Counted from the stretch's first letter, positions 43,433 through 51,411 are shown. The stretch is 64,000 nucleotides of DNA from CBDBCU01 sp965243185 (GCA_965243185.1 OZ251531.1:3310203-3374202); one strand, 5' to 3'. Notes: generated by a model not told the origin, from the sequence alone. Program-made: numbers and translations.

Positions 43433-44119
43433 ATGGAACCCATCATCCGTAACTACCGCCAGCACTTCACCCCCGGCGGCGCCGCCCGACTGATTAACCT
43501 CGACGACAACCCGCCCACCTGCACCCTCAGCTACTCCCACATCCCGCCCGGCGAAACCAGCAGCCATCACATCCACCCCTGGGAACACGAAGTTTTCATC
43601 ATTGCCGGCTCCGGAACGCTGTTCTGTGACGGCGTCGAGTACCCTGTCCAAGCCGGCGACGCCATCTTTACCCCCGGCAATGTCGACCACTACACCCTGA
43701 ACAACGGCGGCCCGGACGACATCCGCCGCATCGAAATCAACCCCCTCTTGGCCGCCCAAAGCGGCGGCGCCAACAACAACGGCGGCCAAGGCACCGGCCA
43801 GCCCCCGGTCATCAAAAACCTGTCCGACCTCGACACCCGCCCCGGCGCCGCTCGCCCGGTCTTGACCGCCTCCGATGGCGCGGCCAACTACACCCTCGCC
43901 CACCGCGGTATGGCCGCCGGCGAAGTCAGCCCCGACCACACCCACGCCGGCGAGCATCTGGCTTGGTTCCTTGAAGGCGGCTGCATCCTCACCTGCGATG
44001 GCGTTGAATACCCCGTTTCCGAGGGCGACGCCATCCTGATACCCCCTAACACTCCCCACGAATGGAGCCGCAGTACCGGCCCGGTAGCCAACTGGCTGGT
44101 TTTCAACCCGGCTCGGTAG
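43433..44119 (+). CDS. Double-cupin domain protein
   Basis: 228 residues with two tandem cupins. Cupin 1 has SHHIHPWEHEVFIIAGSGTLFCDGVEYPVQAGDAIFTPGNVDHYTLNN (about 43-92). Cupin 2 has SPDHTHAGEHLAWFLEGGCILTCDGVEYPVSEGDAILIPPNTPHEW (about 165-210). Each retains the metal-ligand pattern HxH...E...H. It could be a dioxygenase, isomerase or binding protein; the substrate is not predictable. CTTCGGAGG precedes the ATG. The 166-base spacer before it contains only an 8-bp hairpin (GCTTTCCG at 43319-43326 with its complement at 43350-43357). Confidence 0.88.
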   Translation: MEPIIRNYRQHFTPGGAARLINLDDNPPTCTLSYSHIPPGETSSHHIHPWEHEVFIIAGSGTLFCDGVEYPVQAGDAIFTPGNVDHYTLNNGGPDDIRRIEINPLLAAQSGGANNNGGQGTGQPPVIKNLSDLDTRPGAARPVLTASDGAANYTLAHRGMAAGEVSPDHTHAGEHLAWFLEGGCILTCDGVEYPVSEGDAILIPPNTPHEWSRSTGPVANWLVFNPAR

Positions 44120-44184
44120 CCGGCGGCGAACCTTAACCCCCGGCTTTTCCCCACCCCGCGCGCCCAGCGTCAATCCAAAAGAAT

Positions 44185-44211
44185 ACCCTCTCCCCACGGT
44201 GGGGAGAGGGT
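44185..44211. terminator. Terminator between convergent cupin and membrane protein genes
   Basis: A 13-bp inverted repeat (ACCCTCTCCCCAC at 44185-44197 with its complement at 44199-44211) lies between the two stop codons. On the minus strand it is followed by ATTCTTTTG, on the plus strand by a non-T sequence. Confidence 0.6.
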
Positions 44212-44239
44212 GTCAATAAACAGTTCCCGGGGCGGGAGA

Positions 44240-44794
44240 CTACCGGCCGTTAGTCCCGTTGCCCTCGTTGCCGTCATAACGCCGGTTCAACAACTCCCGC
44301 ACCGCCGGCGGCAGTCCATCCAACTCTTCCGGCGTCAGCGTCTCCCGCACCGCCTCAATTCTGCCCTCTACCCGGGCTTGCCCCGCGGCTCGCCCTTTGG
44401 CCTCACCCTGCGCCTGCCCTTCCTCCCGGGCTTTAGCCACAGCCTCCTCCCGCTCCCGCCGGGCTTTGGCCTCAGCCTCCTCCCGGTCCCTGATATTGTT
44501 CAAGTGAGAAATAATCATGTGAATCTCCTCCGCGACCAAGTAAGCGCCGCCGTTAACATACACAATCAAGCCCAAGCCGTTGCCGCCAACTAGGGCTTCA
44601 TAAGCAACCCGCCACCAAGGGCCGACAGCAGTCTCCTCCAGCAAACTGAGGATGCTGCCCACGATAAACCACCCGGCGGCGATATGCACCACCCAACGCG
44701 GCGGCGGCCATCGCCGGCGGTTCCGTTTTTCCTGGTCATCCTCTCTATTCGTCAAATCCCTTCCATTAAACCACCGGCCCCATCCCTCCGTCAA
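44240..44794 (-). CDS. Uncharacterised membrane protein with charged coiled coil
   Basis: About 184 residues. A basic N-terminus (EKRNRRRWPPPRW) is followed by two hydrophobic segments (WVVHIAAGWFIVGSILSLL about 34-52; ALVGGNGLGLIVYVNGGAYLV about 67-87). Then comes a strongly charged heptad-like helix (REEAEAKARREREEAVAKAREEG) and a Gly/Ala-rich linker. The C-terminus is a short helical domain, TPEELDGLPPAVRELLNRRY. No family is recognised. The coiled coil and tail face the cytoplasm by the positive-inside rule. The assigned start is TTG at 44794; another TTG at 44752 follows GGAAGGGA and may be the real start. Confidence 0.65.
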   Translation of the reverse strand: MTEGWGRWFNGRDLTNREDDQEKRNRRRWPPPRWVVHIAAGWFIVGSILSLLEETAVGPWWRVAYEALVGGNGLGLIVYVNGGAYLVAEEIHMIISHLNNIRDREEAEAKARREREEAVAKAREEGQAQGEAKGRAAGQARVEGRIEAVRETLTPEELDGLPPAVRELLNRRYDGNEGNGTNGR

Positions 44795-44852
44795 TCAGTC
44801 CAAGCCCAGAACAATGCCAACCCCGACCGAACGACTACCCGACCAACGCCCC

Positions 44853-46019
44853 CTACACCTGATACTCCGGCCGGCGCAGCAGCTGCCGCGCAATAACCAA
44901 CCGCAGGATTTCATTAGTGCCTTCCCCGATTATCATTAGCGGCGCGTCCCGATAGTACCGTTCCACCGGCGACTCCTTAATATACCCATAGCCCCCGTGA
45001 ATCCGCATCGCCTCCATCGCCACCTCCCCGCAGATTTCACTGGCAAACAGCTTCGCCATCCCCGACTCCAAATCCACCCGCTCCCCGGAGTCCTTACGGC
45101 CGGCCGCGTCATAAGTCAGCAGCCGGGCCGCCCGGATTTTCGTCGCCATATCCGCCAGTTTCAGTTGGATGGCTTGGTGCTGCGCGATGGGGACGCCAAA
45201 AGTCTCCCGCTGCTGGGCATAGCGAATCGCCGCCTCAAAGGCCGCTTGCGCCACTCCCACCGCCCGGGCGGCCACATTGATCCGCCCGGTCTCCAACCCG
45301 CTCATCACCTGCCCGAACCCCCGGCCTTCCTCCATCCCCACCAGATTATCCGCGGGAATGCGATAATCCTCAAAAATCAGCTCGCAGGTATCCAGCCCCC
45401 GGTAGCCCAACTTATCCAAATCCCGTCCCACCCGGAAACCATCGCCGCCCTTCTCCACGATAAACGCGCTGATGCCCCGATAGTTCGGCTCGGCAGCCCG
45501 ATCGGTGCGCGCCAGCAGGCAAAAAGTATCCCCATAGCGGCCGTTGGTAATAAACATCTTGCTGCCGTTGACCACATACTCCTCCCCGTCCTTGTCGGCC
45601 GTAACCTGCAAGTTCGCCACATCCGTACCGCCGCCCGGCTCCGTCAAAGCCAGCCCGCCCCGCTTGCGGCCCGCCGCCAAATCCGGCAGAAAATGCCGCT
45701 TCTGCGACTCCGTCCCGTAGTGCGTCAGCACATAGGTCATAATGTGATGTGTGCCGATGGCCCCGGTCAGGCTCATCAGAACCTTGCTCATCTCCTCGAA
45801 AACCATGGCAAAGGTGGTATAGTCCAACCCCATCCCGCCATACTCCTCCGGCACCGTAATGCCGAAAAGCCCCAGCTCCTTCATCCGGTCAATCAGGTCG
45901 TGCGGCACCGTATCCTCCCGGTCCAATTCCGCCGCCACCGGCTCCACCTCCCGGCGCGCAAAATCCTTGACCAGGTTGACAATCTGACTGCGGGCTTCCT
46001 CCGGAGTTTGCGTAACCAT
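44853..46019 (-). CDS. Acyl-CoA dehydrogenase
   Basis: 388 residues of normal length. LGLFGITVPEEYGGMGLDYTTFAMVFEEMSK is the N-terminal domain, GGLALTEPGGGTDVANLQVTADKDGEEYVVNGSKMFITNG the substrate/FAD middle domain, and GRINVAARAVGVAQAAFEAAIRYAQQRETFGVPIAQHQAIQLKLADM the C-terminal helices. The catalytic-base region is RIHGGYGYIKESPVERYYRDAPLMIIGEGTNEILRLVIARQLL. It oxidises acyl-CoA to 2-enoyl-CoA using FAD. Crotonases and CoA transferases elsewhere in the window suggest an active fatty- or organic-acid catabolism. The gene is a single transcription unit; upstream lies the 1.3 kb repeat region. Confidence 0.95.
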   Translation of the reverse strand: MVTQTPEEARSQIVNLVKDFARREVEPVAAELDREDTVPHDLIDRMKELGLFGITVPEEYGGMGLDYTTFAMVFEEMSKVLMSLTGAIGTHHIMTYVLTHYGTESQKRHFLPDLAAGRKRGGLALTEPGGGTDVANLQVTADKDGEEYVVNGSKMFITNGRYGDTFCLLARTDRAAEPNYRGISAFIVEKGGDGFRVGRDLDKLGYRGLDTCELIFEDYRIPADNLVGMEEGRGFGQVMSGLETGRINVAARAVGVAQAAFEAAIRYAQQRETFGVPIAQHQAIQLKLADMATKIRAARLLTYDAAGRKDSGERVDLESGMAKLFASEICGEVAMEAMRIHGGYGYIKESPVERYYRDAPLMIIGEGTNEILRLVIARQLLRRPEYQV

Positions 46020-46270
46020 ACGCTGCCCTTTCCTCCCTTTCCAACTTCAGCGATTTGTTGCCCCGCCGGCCGACCCCGGCCGGCTATTACTCCCACCGCA
46101 TTTAGCGGTTAACCGCGCTACGCCGGCCGCCAAACCTCCCCCCCCTTGCGCCATTCCTCAAGCCGGTTGTTACCATAAAACAGCCGCCCCGGTCTGTCAA
46201 CTTGCCAATCGCCCCCGTCCCCCTTGCTTATCTGGCGTGCCACCATTACCTCCACCCACCGTACGCCCTA

Positions 46271-46341
46271 CCGTCATTCCCATCCTCTCGACCGTCATTC
46301 CCATCCTCTCGACCGTCATTCCCGTGAAAACGGGAATCCAG
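46271..46341. repeat. Tandem 21-base units leading into a family B palindromic repeat
   Basis: A 21-base unit starting CCGTCATTCCCATCCTCTCG occurs twice (46271-46291, 46292-46312) and then continues into a full family B element (46313-46341) with the palindrome TTCCCGTGAAAACGGGAA. Further family B copies lie at 46611-46640, 47284-47312 and 49695-49723. Confidence 0.75.
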
Positions 46342-46411
46342 AACCCCACTCCCTAAACCATCCTCCCGACCACCAACTCCCCCACTATGCCATTCCACGG
46401 CGCACCGCACT

Positions 46412-46450
46412 ATGTCATTCCGAGGCGACAGCCGAGGAATCTAAAATGCC
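46412..46450. repeat. Dispersed repeat, family A copy
   Basis: Runs from TGTCATTCCGAGGCG to GAGGAATCTAAAATGCC and closely matches 826-859, differing mainly by a few bases in the centre. No coding potential. Confidence 0.7.
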
Positions 46451-46610
46451 GCCCCCGCAACCACCCTCAACCCAACCAGCCCCCCTCCCCCCCCCCCAAC
46501 TCAAAAGTTTTGAGGGGGCGCGGGGGAACTTTATGTGAGAATTCCCCCGCCGTCTCCCATCCCCCTCGACCGTCATTCCCATCATCCCGACCAACATTCC
46601 CATCCCCCCA

Positions 46611-46640
46611 ACCGTCCTTCCCACGAAAGTGGGAATCCAG
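46611..46640. repeat. Dispersed palindromic repeat, family B copy
   Basis: Contains TTCCCACGAAAGTGGGAATC, a 9-bp hairpin with a 2-base loop, flanked by the family B ends CCGTC and CAG. Confidence 0.7.
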
Positions 46641-46686
46641 AACCCTCCAATTCCTGAAATCCATCCGAAATTCCGTCCCAAACCCC

Positions 46687-46715
46687 TTGACATCTCCCAA
46701 AACCCTCTCCATAAT
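46687..46715 (+). promoter_or_regulatory. Orphan consensus promoter in gene-free region
   Basis: TTGACA (46687-46692), 17-base spacer, CATAAT (46710-46715), with a predicted start near 46722. No convincing reading frame follows on this strand before 47347, so the product may be a non-coding RNA. Confidence 0.6.
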
Positions 46716-46721
46716 TAAAAG

Positions 46722-47193
46722 CGTCTAGGTTAACCTGACCCCGGGACGCCGGGTTCTTTACGCTAAGCTTACCGTAAAACTCAATATAGCTCACAGCGCG
46801 CTGTGGTCCCCACCGCCCTAACACGGCTTTTCGGGGCCCCGCTCCTACCTCCGGGGACAGGACTAAGGAATCCTCAATCCCCAACCGGAGCTGCGGAAAA
46901 CGGCAAATCCCAATCGCCGCCAAACCGCTGCCCCTTCCCTACAGGAGCTGGAGTTAAAACAGGTTGACTGGAGAGTGGTCAACCCCGGTAGCTGGACTGG
47001 GCCAACCCGCCGGTAGCGGCAACCATACCCAGCGGCGGCAGTAGCCAATTCAAGGTCCATCCACCGTCGGCAACCTGGCCGGGCAACGTCGTGCGGATGT
47101 ACGCCAGTGTGCCCCGTGACGCAGGCAACCCAATGACCAGCCTTGCCCACCACCTTCCGCGACGGGCGGGATCCCTTGGCCAAGGGATCCCGC
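46722..47193 (+). ncRNA. Candidate structured non-coding RNA
   Basis: The stretch from the orphan promoter to the 28-base palindrome has no credible gene. It carries several strong hairpins: AGGTTAACCT (46727-46736), the near-perfect palindrome 46757-46778 (TTTACG...CGTAAA), CACAGCGCGCTGTG (46792-46805), and the perfect 28-base palindrome at 47166-47193. I compared it by eye with tmRNA, RNase P RNA, SRP RNA and 6S RNA and saw none of their conserved motifs. It could equally be a decayed mobile element. Confidence 0.3.
47166..47193. repeat. Perfect 28-base palindrome
   Basis: A self-complementary sequence with arms GCGGGATCCCTTGG and CCAAGGGATCCCGC and no loop. It could form a cruciform or serve as a binding site for a dimeric protein or as a terminator without a T-run. 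Confidence 0.8.
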
Positions 47194-47283
47194 CACCAGC
47201 GAAATCCTAAATCCCCAAACCAACCCGCCGGAGCGGCCCCGGAGGCGCCGCCCCGGCTATTCCCCGTACTAAATCCCCGCCCA

Positions 47284-47312
47284 CCGTCATTCCCACGAAA
47301 GTGGGAATCCAG
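47284..47312. repeat. Dispersed palindromic repeat, family B copy
   Basis: CCGTCATTCCCACGAAAGTG followed by GGAATCCAG, the full family B unit. It lies 36 bases before the end of the thiolase gene. Confidence 0.75.
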
Positions 47313-47347
47313 AGCGGTCAACCCCGCCCCCCATTCCCAACCGCACC

Positions 47348-48667
47348 CTAACTCGGATACTTCCCCAGCATCAGCCAGCCCCCACTGCTCGGCGTCGTAA
47401 AAGCGCACAACGCCGTCTCCGCCCGCACCACTACCTGCCGCGCCCCCGCCGTCCCCCGTAGCTGCTCAATGCTGTCCGTATACATCGCCGTCCGCGTCCG
47501 ACCATTCCCCAAATTCCCCCCGCTCGAACTGAACGGATGCGGCCCCTTCACGCTAATATCCCCCCCATAAAACGCAAAGGCATCCCCCCGCTTCACCCCA
47601 TGCCACTGAAACCCCTCCAAAAAAAACTGCGTCATTATCGAATACCCGTCATAGGGATTGAAAATATCCACATCCCCCGGGCCCAATCCCGCCCCCTCAT
47701 ACATCCGCGCCGCCGCCCGATCCGTCCACTCCTCCACCTCCGCCAAATCCGGCTGCGTCGTCCGAAACCGAAAATTATGCTGCGAATGATTCAGCACATA
47801 CACCGGCGTACTTTTCATCTCCCGCGCCCGCTCCCCCCTAGTGAACAAATACGCCGCCGCCGCATTTACCGGCCGATCGCAGTCCCAAATCCGCAGCGGA
47901 TTCAATATGTACCGCGAACTCACATAATCCTCCACCGTAATGGGGTCAATCCCGTGATTCACATTGAACCCCCACGGCGTCAGCATCCCGTTCTTATGCT
48001 GGTTGATGACAAAGGGCGCCAAATCATCGTGCTGCCCCCCATACTTCAGGCAATACTGGTTATGCGGGAAAATGTTGATAAAATCATTCCCCCCGTGATT
48101 CCCCCACGGCACCGTCCACTGCCGCGCCCCCCGGGCGTAATCATCCGCATTCTCCCCGCCCCGCCGGTACCGCCCCTCCAGATTCCCCGTCGGATAAATC
48201 ACCAGACAGGTATTGCATACCCCGTCCCCCACCGCCTGCGCCGCCATTCCCATCATCTCCCCAATCGTCGGCACCCCCGTTGGCGCAAACTTCACATTAG
48301 GCAGCCCCATCGTCTTGGCCAGCCACTCCCCGTTGACCAGCGTCAGCCCATACTCCGAATCGTACGGCGGGTCAAAATACGGCCGCGGCGCCCACTGCGA
48401 CGCCGACCCGCCGCTACCCCCGGCAATATGGCTGTCGCAGCAGATTACCCCGTCCACTTCCGCCGCCGTAACTCCCGCATCCGCCATCGCCCCCTCGCAC
48501 GCCCGAATGCAGTACGCCCCCAGCGACTTCTCCAAATCAACCCCGTCCCACCGTCGATCCACCGGCGAATGTCCATAGCCGGCAATGGCTACCTTCCCCC
48601 GGTGTTCCCACACTCCCAACCCGTCCTTGTCCCGCCGCCACTGAAACCCGCTGCTGCTGCTGCTCAT
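47348..48667 (-). CDS. Thiolase family / lipid-transfer-type acyl-CoA acetyltransferase
   Basis: 439 residues, thiolase fold of the SCP2-thiolase (SCP-x) type: GKVAIAGYGHSPVDRRWDGVDLEKSLGAYCIRACEGAMADAGVTAAEVDGVICCDSH and VDIFNPYDGYSIMTQFFLEGFQWHGVKRGDAFAFYGGDISVKGPHPFSSSGGNLGNGR. The C-terminal His motif (GPHPFSSSGG) corresponds to the GHP motif of thiolases. The nucleophile region is degenerate, as usual in this branch. Such proteins cleave or make C-C bonds in acyl-CoA or steroid side chains and need a DUF35/OB-fold partner, which overlaps upstream (ATGA at 48664-48667). The longer start at 48685 is rejected for that reason. Confidence 0.9.
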   Translation of the reverse strand: MSSSSSGFQWRRDKDGLGVWEHRGKVAIAGYGHSPVDRRWDGVDLEKSLGAYCIRACEGAMADAGVTAAEVDGVICCDSHIAGGSGGSASQWAPRPYFDPPYDSEYGLTLVNGEWLAKTMGLPNVKFAPTGVPTIGEMMGMAAQAVGDGVCNTCLVIYPTGNLEGRYRRGGENADDYARGARQWTVPWGNHGGNDFINIFPHNQYCLKYGGQHDDLAPFVINQHKNGMLTPWGFNVNHGIDPITVEDYVSSRYILNPLRIWDCDRPVNAAAAYLFTRGERAREMKSTPVYVLNHSQHNFRFRTTQPDLAEVEEWTDRAAARMYEGAGLGPGDVDIFNPYDGYSIMTQFFLEGFQWHGVKRGDAFAFYGGDISVKGPHPFSSSGGNLGNGRTRTAMYTDSIEQLRGTAGARQVVVRAETALCAFTTPSSGGWLMLGKYPS

Positions 48668-49077
48668 CCGGCAATCACCCGCCACTCGTGAATTAGCTGC
48701 CCCGGCGCCACTTCCTCAAAGCACACCTCCACCGCCGCCCCCACCGGAACCGCGTACGCCGGCGTCCCCGGCAGATTGGAATAAAAGTTAATGGTCGGGT
48801 CCGCATCCAGCGTCACCATCGCCAGGTTATACGGCTGATCCGGCATCCGCCGGTTCAACCGCCCGTCCTCAATGACGATATAGGTAGCGACATGACCCTT
48901 GCCCTCTACCTCCCGCCAAGTCAAAGCGGCGGCCCCGCCGCAGAACTGACAAGCCGCCTGCGGCGGATACTGCATCCGCTCACACGCCGCGCAGTATTGC
49001 AGCATCAGCCGCCGCTCCTGCACCCCGTCCCAAAAGGGTTGGCTCAACTCATCCGGAACCGGTATCACCTTCGGCAT
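48664..49077 (-). CDS. Zn-ribbon OB-fold (DUF35) partner of thiolase
   Basis: 137 residues. It opens MPKVIPVPDELSQPFWDGVQERRLMLQYCAACERMQYPPQAACQFCGG, a rubredoxin-like zinc ribbon with C-x2-C and C-x2-C pairs. An OB-fold with GKGHVATYIVIE, YNLAMVTLDADPTINFYSNL and VGAAVEVCFEEVAPGQLIHEWRV follows. Such proteins bind the acyl-CoA and form a complex with SCP-type thiolases. ATG 49077 has AAGGAGGGAC upstream; the frame extending to 49359 is a shadow over the DUF805 gene. Confidence 0.92.
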   Translation of the reverse strand: MPKVIPVPDELSQPFWDGVQERRLMLQYCAACERMQYPPQAACQFCGGAAALTWREVEGKGHVATYIVIEDGRLNRRMPDQPYNLAMVTLDADPTINFYSNLPGTPAYAVPVGAAVEVCFEEVAPGQLIHEWRVIAG

Positions 49078-49091
49078 CCCGTCCCTCCTTC

Positions 49092-49631
49092 CTACGCATC
49101 CCACGCCCGCGGATCCGCCCCATGCCGGTTCGGCCCCACTTGCCCCTGCGTAACCAGCCACCAGATTTCCCACACCGCCAACCCAATCCACACCGCCAGC
49201 GAAATCCCCAGCCCAACCAGGAACGGCCCGACAAACATCCCGGCATTGAAATCCCCGCCGGCCAAGCTGCCCAGTCCGCCTACGAAGGCCATCACTATCC
49301 CGACCACCAACGGCACCGCCCCCAGGATGGCCACCCCAAACCACACCAGTTGCCACCACCCCGTCCGCCCGATGTCATGCAGCCGCCGCGCCGTCACCGC
49401 CAGCCCCGGCAGCACAATCGCCAACCCGAACAGCATCGACAGCGGCTGCGCGCCGCCGTCAAACCCGAAAATAATCCCGTCCACGATGCCCAACAGGATA
49501 CTGACCACCACCGTACCCAGCACCCACCACCAGTATTCCGCCCGGGGCGCCCGCCCAGTGAACCCCACATACTGCCGCAGGCACGACTTAATCGCCTCCG
49601 GGAAAGTCACCATCGGCTTGCTTTCCGTCAT
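49092..49631 (-). CDS. DUF805 membrane protein
   Basis: 179 residues. FPEAIKSCLRQYVGFTGRAPRAEYWWWVL is the conserved N-terminus of DUF805, followed by about four hydrophobic helices. The cytoplasmic loop PGLAVTARRLHDIGRTGWWQLVW and C-terminal VGPNRHGADPR are also conserved. Function is unknown; members sit in the cytoplasmic membrane. ATG 49631 has GAGGAGGGAC upstream. A paralog (about half identical by eye in the conserved motifs) is the next gene upstream. It lies 14 bases before the OB-fold gene start, so they might be co-transcribed. Confidence 0.92.
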   Translation of the reverse strand: MTESKPMVTFPEAIKSCLRQYVGFTGRAPRAEYWWWVLGTVVVSILLGIVDGIIFGFDGGAQPLSMLFGLAIVLPGLAVTARRLHDIGRTGWWQLVWFGVAILGAVPLVVGIVMAFVGGLGSLAGGDFNAGMFVGPFLVGLGISLAVWIGLAVWEIWWLVTQGQVGPNRHGADPRAWDA

Positions 49632-49695
49632 TGTCCCTCCTCTTTTGCCCTTGCGCCGGCCCAAGGCAATTGCCCATCCTTGGCGACTTACCTAC

Positions 49696-49765
49696 CGTCA
49701 TTCCCGTGAAAACGGGAATCCAGGATCCCCGGCTTTTCTGGATTCTCCCTTTCGTGGGAATGACG
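49696..49765. repeat. Inverted pair of family B repeats (REPIN-like)
   Basis: Two 28-base family B units face each other: 49696-49723 (CGTCATTCCC...GAATCCAG) and 49738-49765 (CTGGATTC...GGGAATGACG), 14 bases apart. The outer 10 and inner 8 bases of each arm match exactly, giving a long hairpin-forming element between the two DUF805 genes. Confidence 0.8.
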
Positions 49766-49794
49766 ATTTCTATAGGCGATAGCCTTGCCCCAAA

Positions 49795-50388
49795 CTACTC
49801 CAGCGGATCCGGCCCGAACCGGTTCGGCCCCGCCGTCCCCCGCTTCGTCATCCACACGATCCACCAGATAAAAGTCCCCAGATACACCAGCGCCGTAACC
49901 GCCAACCCGGTCACCACCGGCCCAATCAGGGAAAGCCCCAACTCGCTGAAATACTCCCGGAAATCCCAAGAGGACACCAAATCGGGAATCCCCCCAATCA
50001 GCGCGCCCAAGGCCCCGATGATGCCGACGACGACCCCCACCACCAAGGGTATCCAACCCAGGGTGAACAGAGCTTCCCACGCCACCTGCCACCAGCCGCT
50101 CCGCCCGATGTCGTGCAGCCGCCGCGCCGTCACCGCCAACGACGGCAGAAACGCCACCAGAAAGAATATCGACCCGAAAGGACTGTAAGTCCCCTCCGCC
50201 GACACCGACAGGATGGTCCGGTCCAGAGCCGAAAATATCGAGCTCCCAATCCACAACGCCAGCACCCACCACCAGTATTCAGCCCGGCTGGCCCGCCCGC
50301 TGAAGTCCGAATACTTCCGCAACCCCAGCATCACCGCCTCAGGAAAGGAAACCTTGGTTTTAGCCTGCGCTACCGGCGAAGTCGCCAT
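49795..50388 (-). CDS. DUF805 membrane protein (paralog)
   Basis: 197 residues. VSFPEAVMLGLRKYSDFSGRASRAEYWWWVLALWIG, LPSLAVTARRLHDIGRSGWWQVAWEAL and TAGPNRFGPDPLE are the DUF805 motifs shared with the next gene downstream. It has four to five predicted membrane helices. Function unknown. AAAGGAGGCGG precedes the ATG. The two DUF805 genes are separated by a 160-base spacer that contains the REPIN-like element, which probably inserted after the tandem duplication. Confidence 0.92.
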   Translation of the reverse strand: MATSPVAQAKTKVSFPEAVMLGLRKYSDFSGRASRAEYWWWVLALWIGSSIFSALDRTILSVSAEGTYSPFGSIFFLVAFLPSLAVTARRLHDIGRSGWWQVAWEALFTLGWIPLVVGVVVGIIGALGALIGGIPDLVSSWDFREYFSELGLSLIGPVVTGLAVTALVYLGTFIWWIVWMTKRGTAGPNRFGPDPLE

Positions 50389-50428
50389 CGCCGCCTCCTT
50401 TGCAACTGATTGCTAACGGCTTACCATT

Positions 50429-50806
50429 CTAACCCCTAATCAACTTTTCATCTACCCGAAAAAATCCCAACTTTCCCCGGCAGGGAATCGGATGGTCATA
50501 CTGCACCGCCCCGGCCACCACCCACCCGTAAGGCCCGCAAAACCAGGGGCTTTCCGAATAGTCCAAACAGTCCCCAATCTCCACCTCCCCCACAATCGCC
50601 CCCATAGGCAAATCCTCCGGTATCCAAATCCCCGCCCGCCGTATATATTCCTCTTGCGCCGGAAAGGAACCGGCCGCCATCGGCAATTTCCCGGCGTGAA
50701 CATACACCCGCCCCCGAAACCCCGTCGCCCAAGTACGGTTTTCCACATCCTTATGTCCACTGACAAGGAGCCAAGCCCAAGGCTGCCGAATACTCAACGC
50801 CCGCAT
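50429..50806 (-). CDS. ASCH domain protein
   Basis: 125 residues starting MRALSIRQPWAWLLVSGHKDVENRTWATGFRGRVYVHAG, the standard ASCH opening (LSI.QPWA..I..G.K..ENR). GAIVGEVEIGDCLDY and the C-terminal CRGKLGFFRVD follow. ASCH domains are PUA-like beta-barrels that bind or modify RNA or nucleosides. It is cytoplasmic and monocistronic. No ribosome site is strong (GGCGGAGATTCTG precedes the ATG). It neighbours an orphan HigA gene but is on the other strand. Confidence 0.9.
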   Translation of the reverse strand: MRALSIRQPWAWLLVSGHKDVENRTWATGFRGRVYVHAGKLPMAAGSFPAQEEYIRRAGIWIPEDLPMGAIVGEVEIGDCLDYSESPWFCGPYGWVVAGAVQYDHPIPCRGKLGFFRVDEKLIRG

Positions 50807-50880
50807 CAGAATCTCCGCCCATCAGGTTAGCCTCAGCAGAATAGCAAACCAGTCACCAGATTAAAAGGCCGCGCCCGCCA

Positions 50881-50940
50881 TTGCCACAGGATACCCTTAA
50901 CCGCTATACTCAACCCCTATGCTAATCCAGCGAGGATTAG
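50881..50940 (+). promoter_or_regulatory. Promoter and inverted-repeat operator of the HigA-like gene
   Basis: TTGCCA (50881-50886), 18-base spacer, TATACT (50905-50910). CTAATCC-AGCGA-GGATTAG (50922-50940) follows at the predicted start, a probable autoregulatory operator for the HigA product. Confidence 0.65.
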
Positions 50941-50953
50941 AGGACTATCACTG

Positions 50954-51301
50954 ATGACCCAAGCCGGCATCAAGATAAAGATGGCTACTCCCCATCCCGG
51001 CGACTTCATCCGCACCGAAGTCATCGAGGACATGGGGTTGAGCGTTGCCGCCGCGGCGGAAATCCTGGGGGTCAGCGCGGCCGCCCTGTCGGACTTGTTA
51101 AACTCCAAGTCCCCGCTGACGCCGGAGATGGCGCTGCGCTTGGAAAAATCCTTCCGGGTCGGAATGGCGTTGCTGCTACGCATTCAAGCCCGGTACGACG
51201 CGGAACAGATGCGCCCCAAATGGGACGAAGTGGACGCCCAACCCTACGCTCCGGCCTGGGAAGCCAAAGCCGCTCAACTGGCCGAACTGAACCGGGAATA
51301 G
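50954..51301 (+). CDS. HigA family helix-turn-helix protein (no toxin gene visible)
   Basis: 115 residues with an XRE-type helix-turn-helix: HPGDFIRTEVIEDMGLSVAAAAEILGVSAAALSDLLNSKSPLTPEMALRLEKSFRV, the HigA/VapI pattern. HigA binds and neutralises the HigB RNase and represses its operon. HigB normally lies directly upstream, but here the 147-base upstream spacer contains no frame, only a promoter and operator. It may therefore be a solitary regulator. The C-terminal half (WDEVDAQPYAPAWEAKAAQLAELNRE) is acidic. The frame from ATG 50954 could also begin at the internal Met 10. Confidence 0.88.
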   Translation: MTQAGIKIKMATPHPGDFIRTEVIEDMGLSVAAAAEILGVSAAALSDLLNSKSPLTPEMALRLEKSFRVGMALLLRIQARYDAEQMRPKWDEVDAQPYAPAWEAKAAQLAELNRE

Positions 51302-51336
51302 CACCAGGGCGGGGGAATTTCGGGCGAAAAAGAAAA

Positions 51337-51411
51337 TGGCTCCTCAGGCAGGATTCGAACCTGCGACCTAGCGGTTAACAGCCGCCCGCTCTACCGCTGA
51401 GCTACTGAGGA
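51337..51411 (-). tRNA. tRNA-Asn (anticodon GTT)
   Basis: On the minus strand the acceptor TCCTCAG pairs with CTGAGGA, and the anticodon stem GGCGG/CCGCT-like arm encloses the loop CTGTTAA, giving anticodon GTT. The T-arm GCAGGTTCGAATCCTGC is perfect. Discriminator G precedes an encoded CCA (51337-51339). Confidence 0.96.

Noticed and set aside
46271..46341. Possible CRISPR-like tandem repeat
   Set aside because: Only two 21-base units plus a related element, with no spacers and no cas genes; it is part of a dispersed repeat family.
46863..47408. 181-residue minus-strand frame in the repeat region
   Set aside because: It crosses a family B repeat, the 28-base palindrome and the end of the thiolase gene, has no ribosome site, and shows no protein-like pattern.
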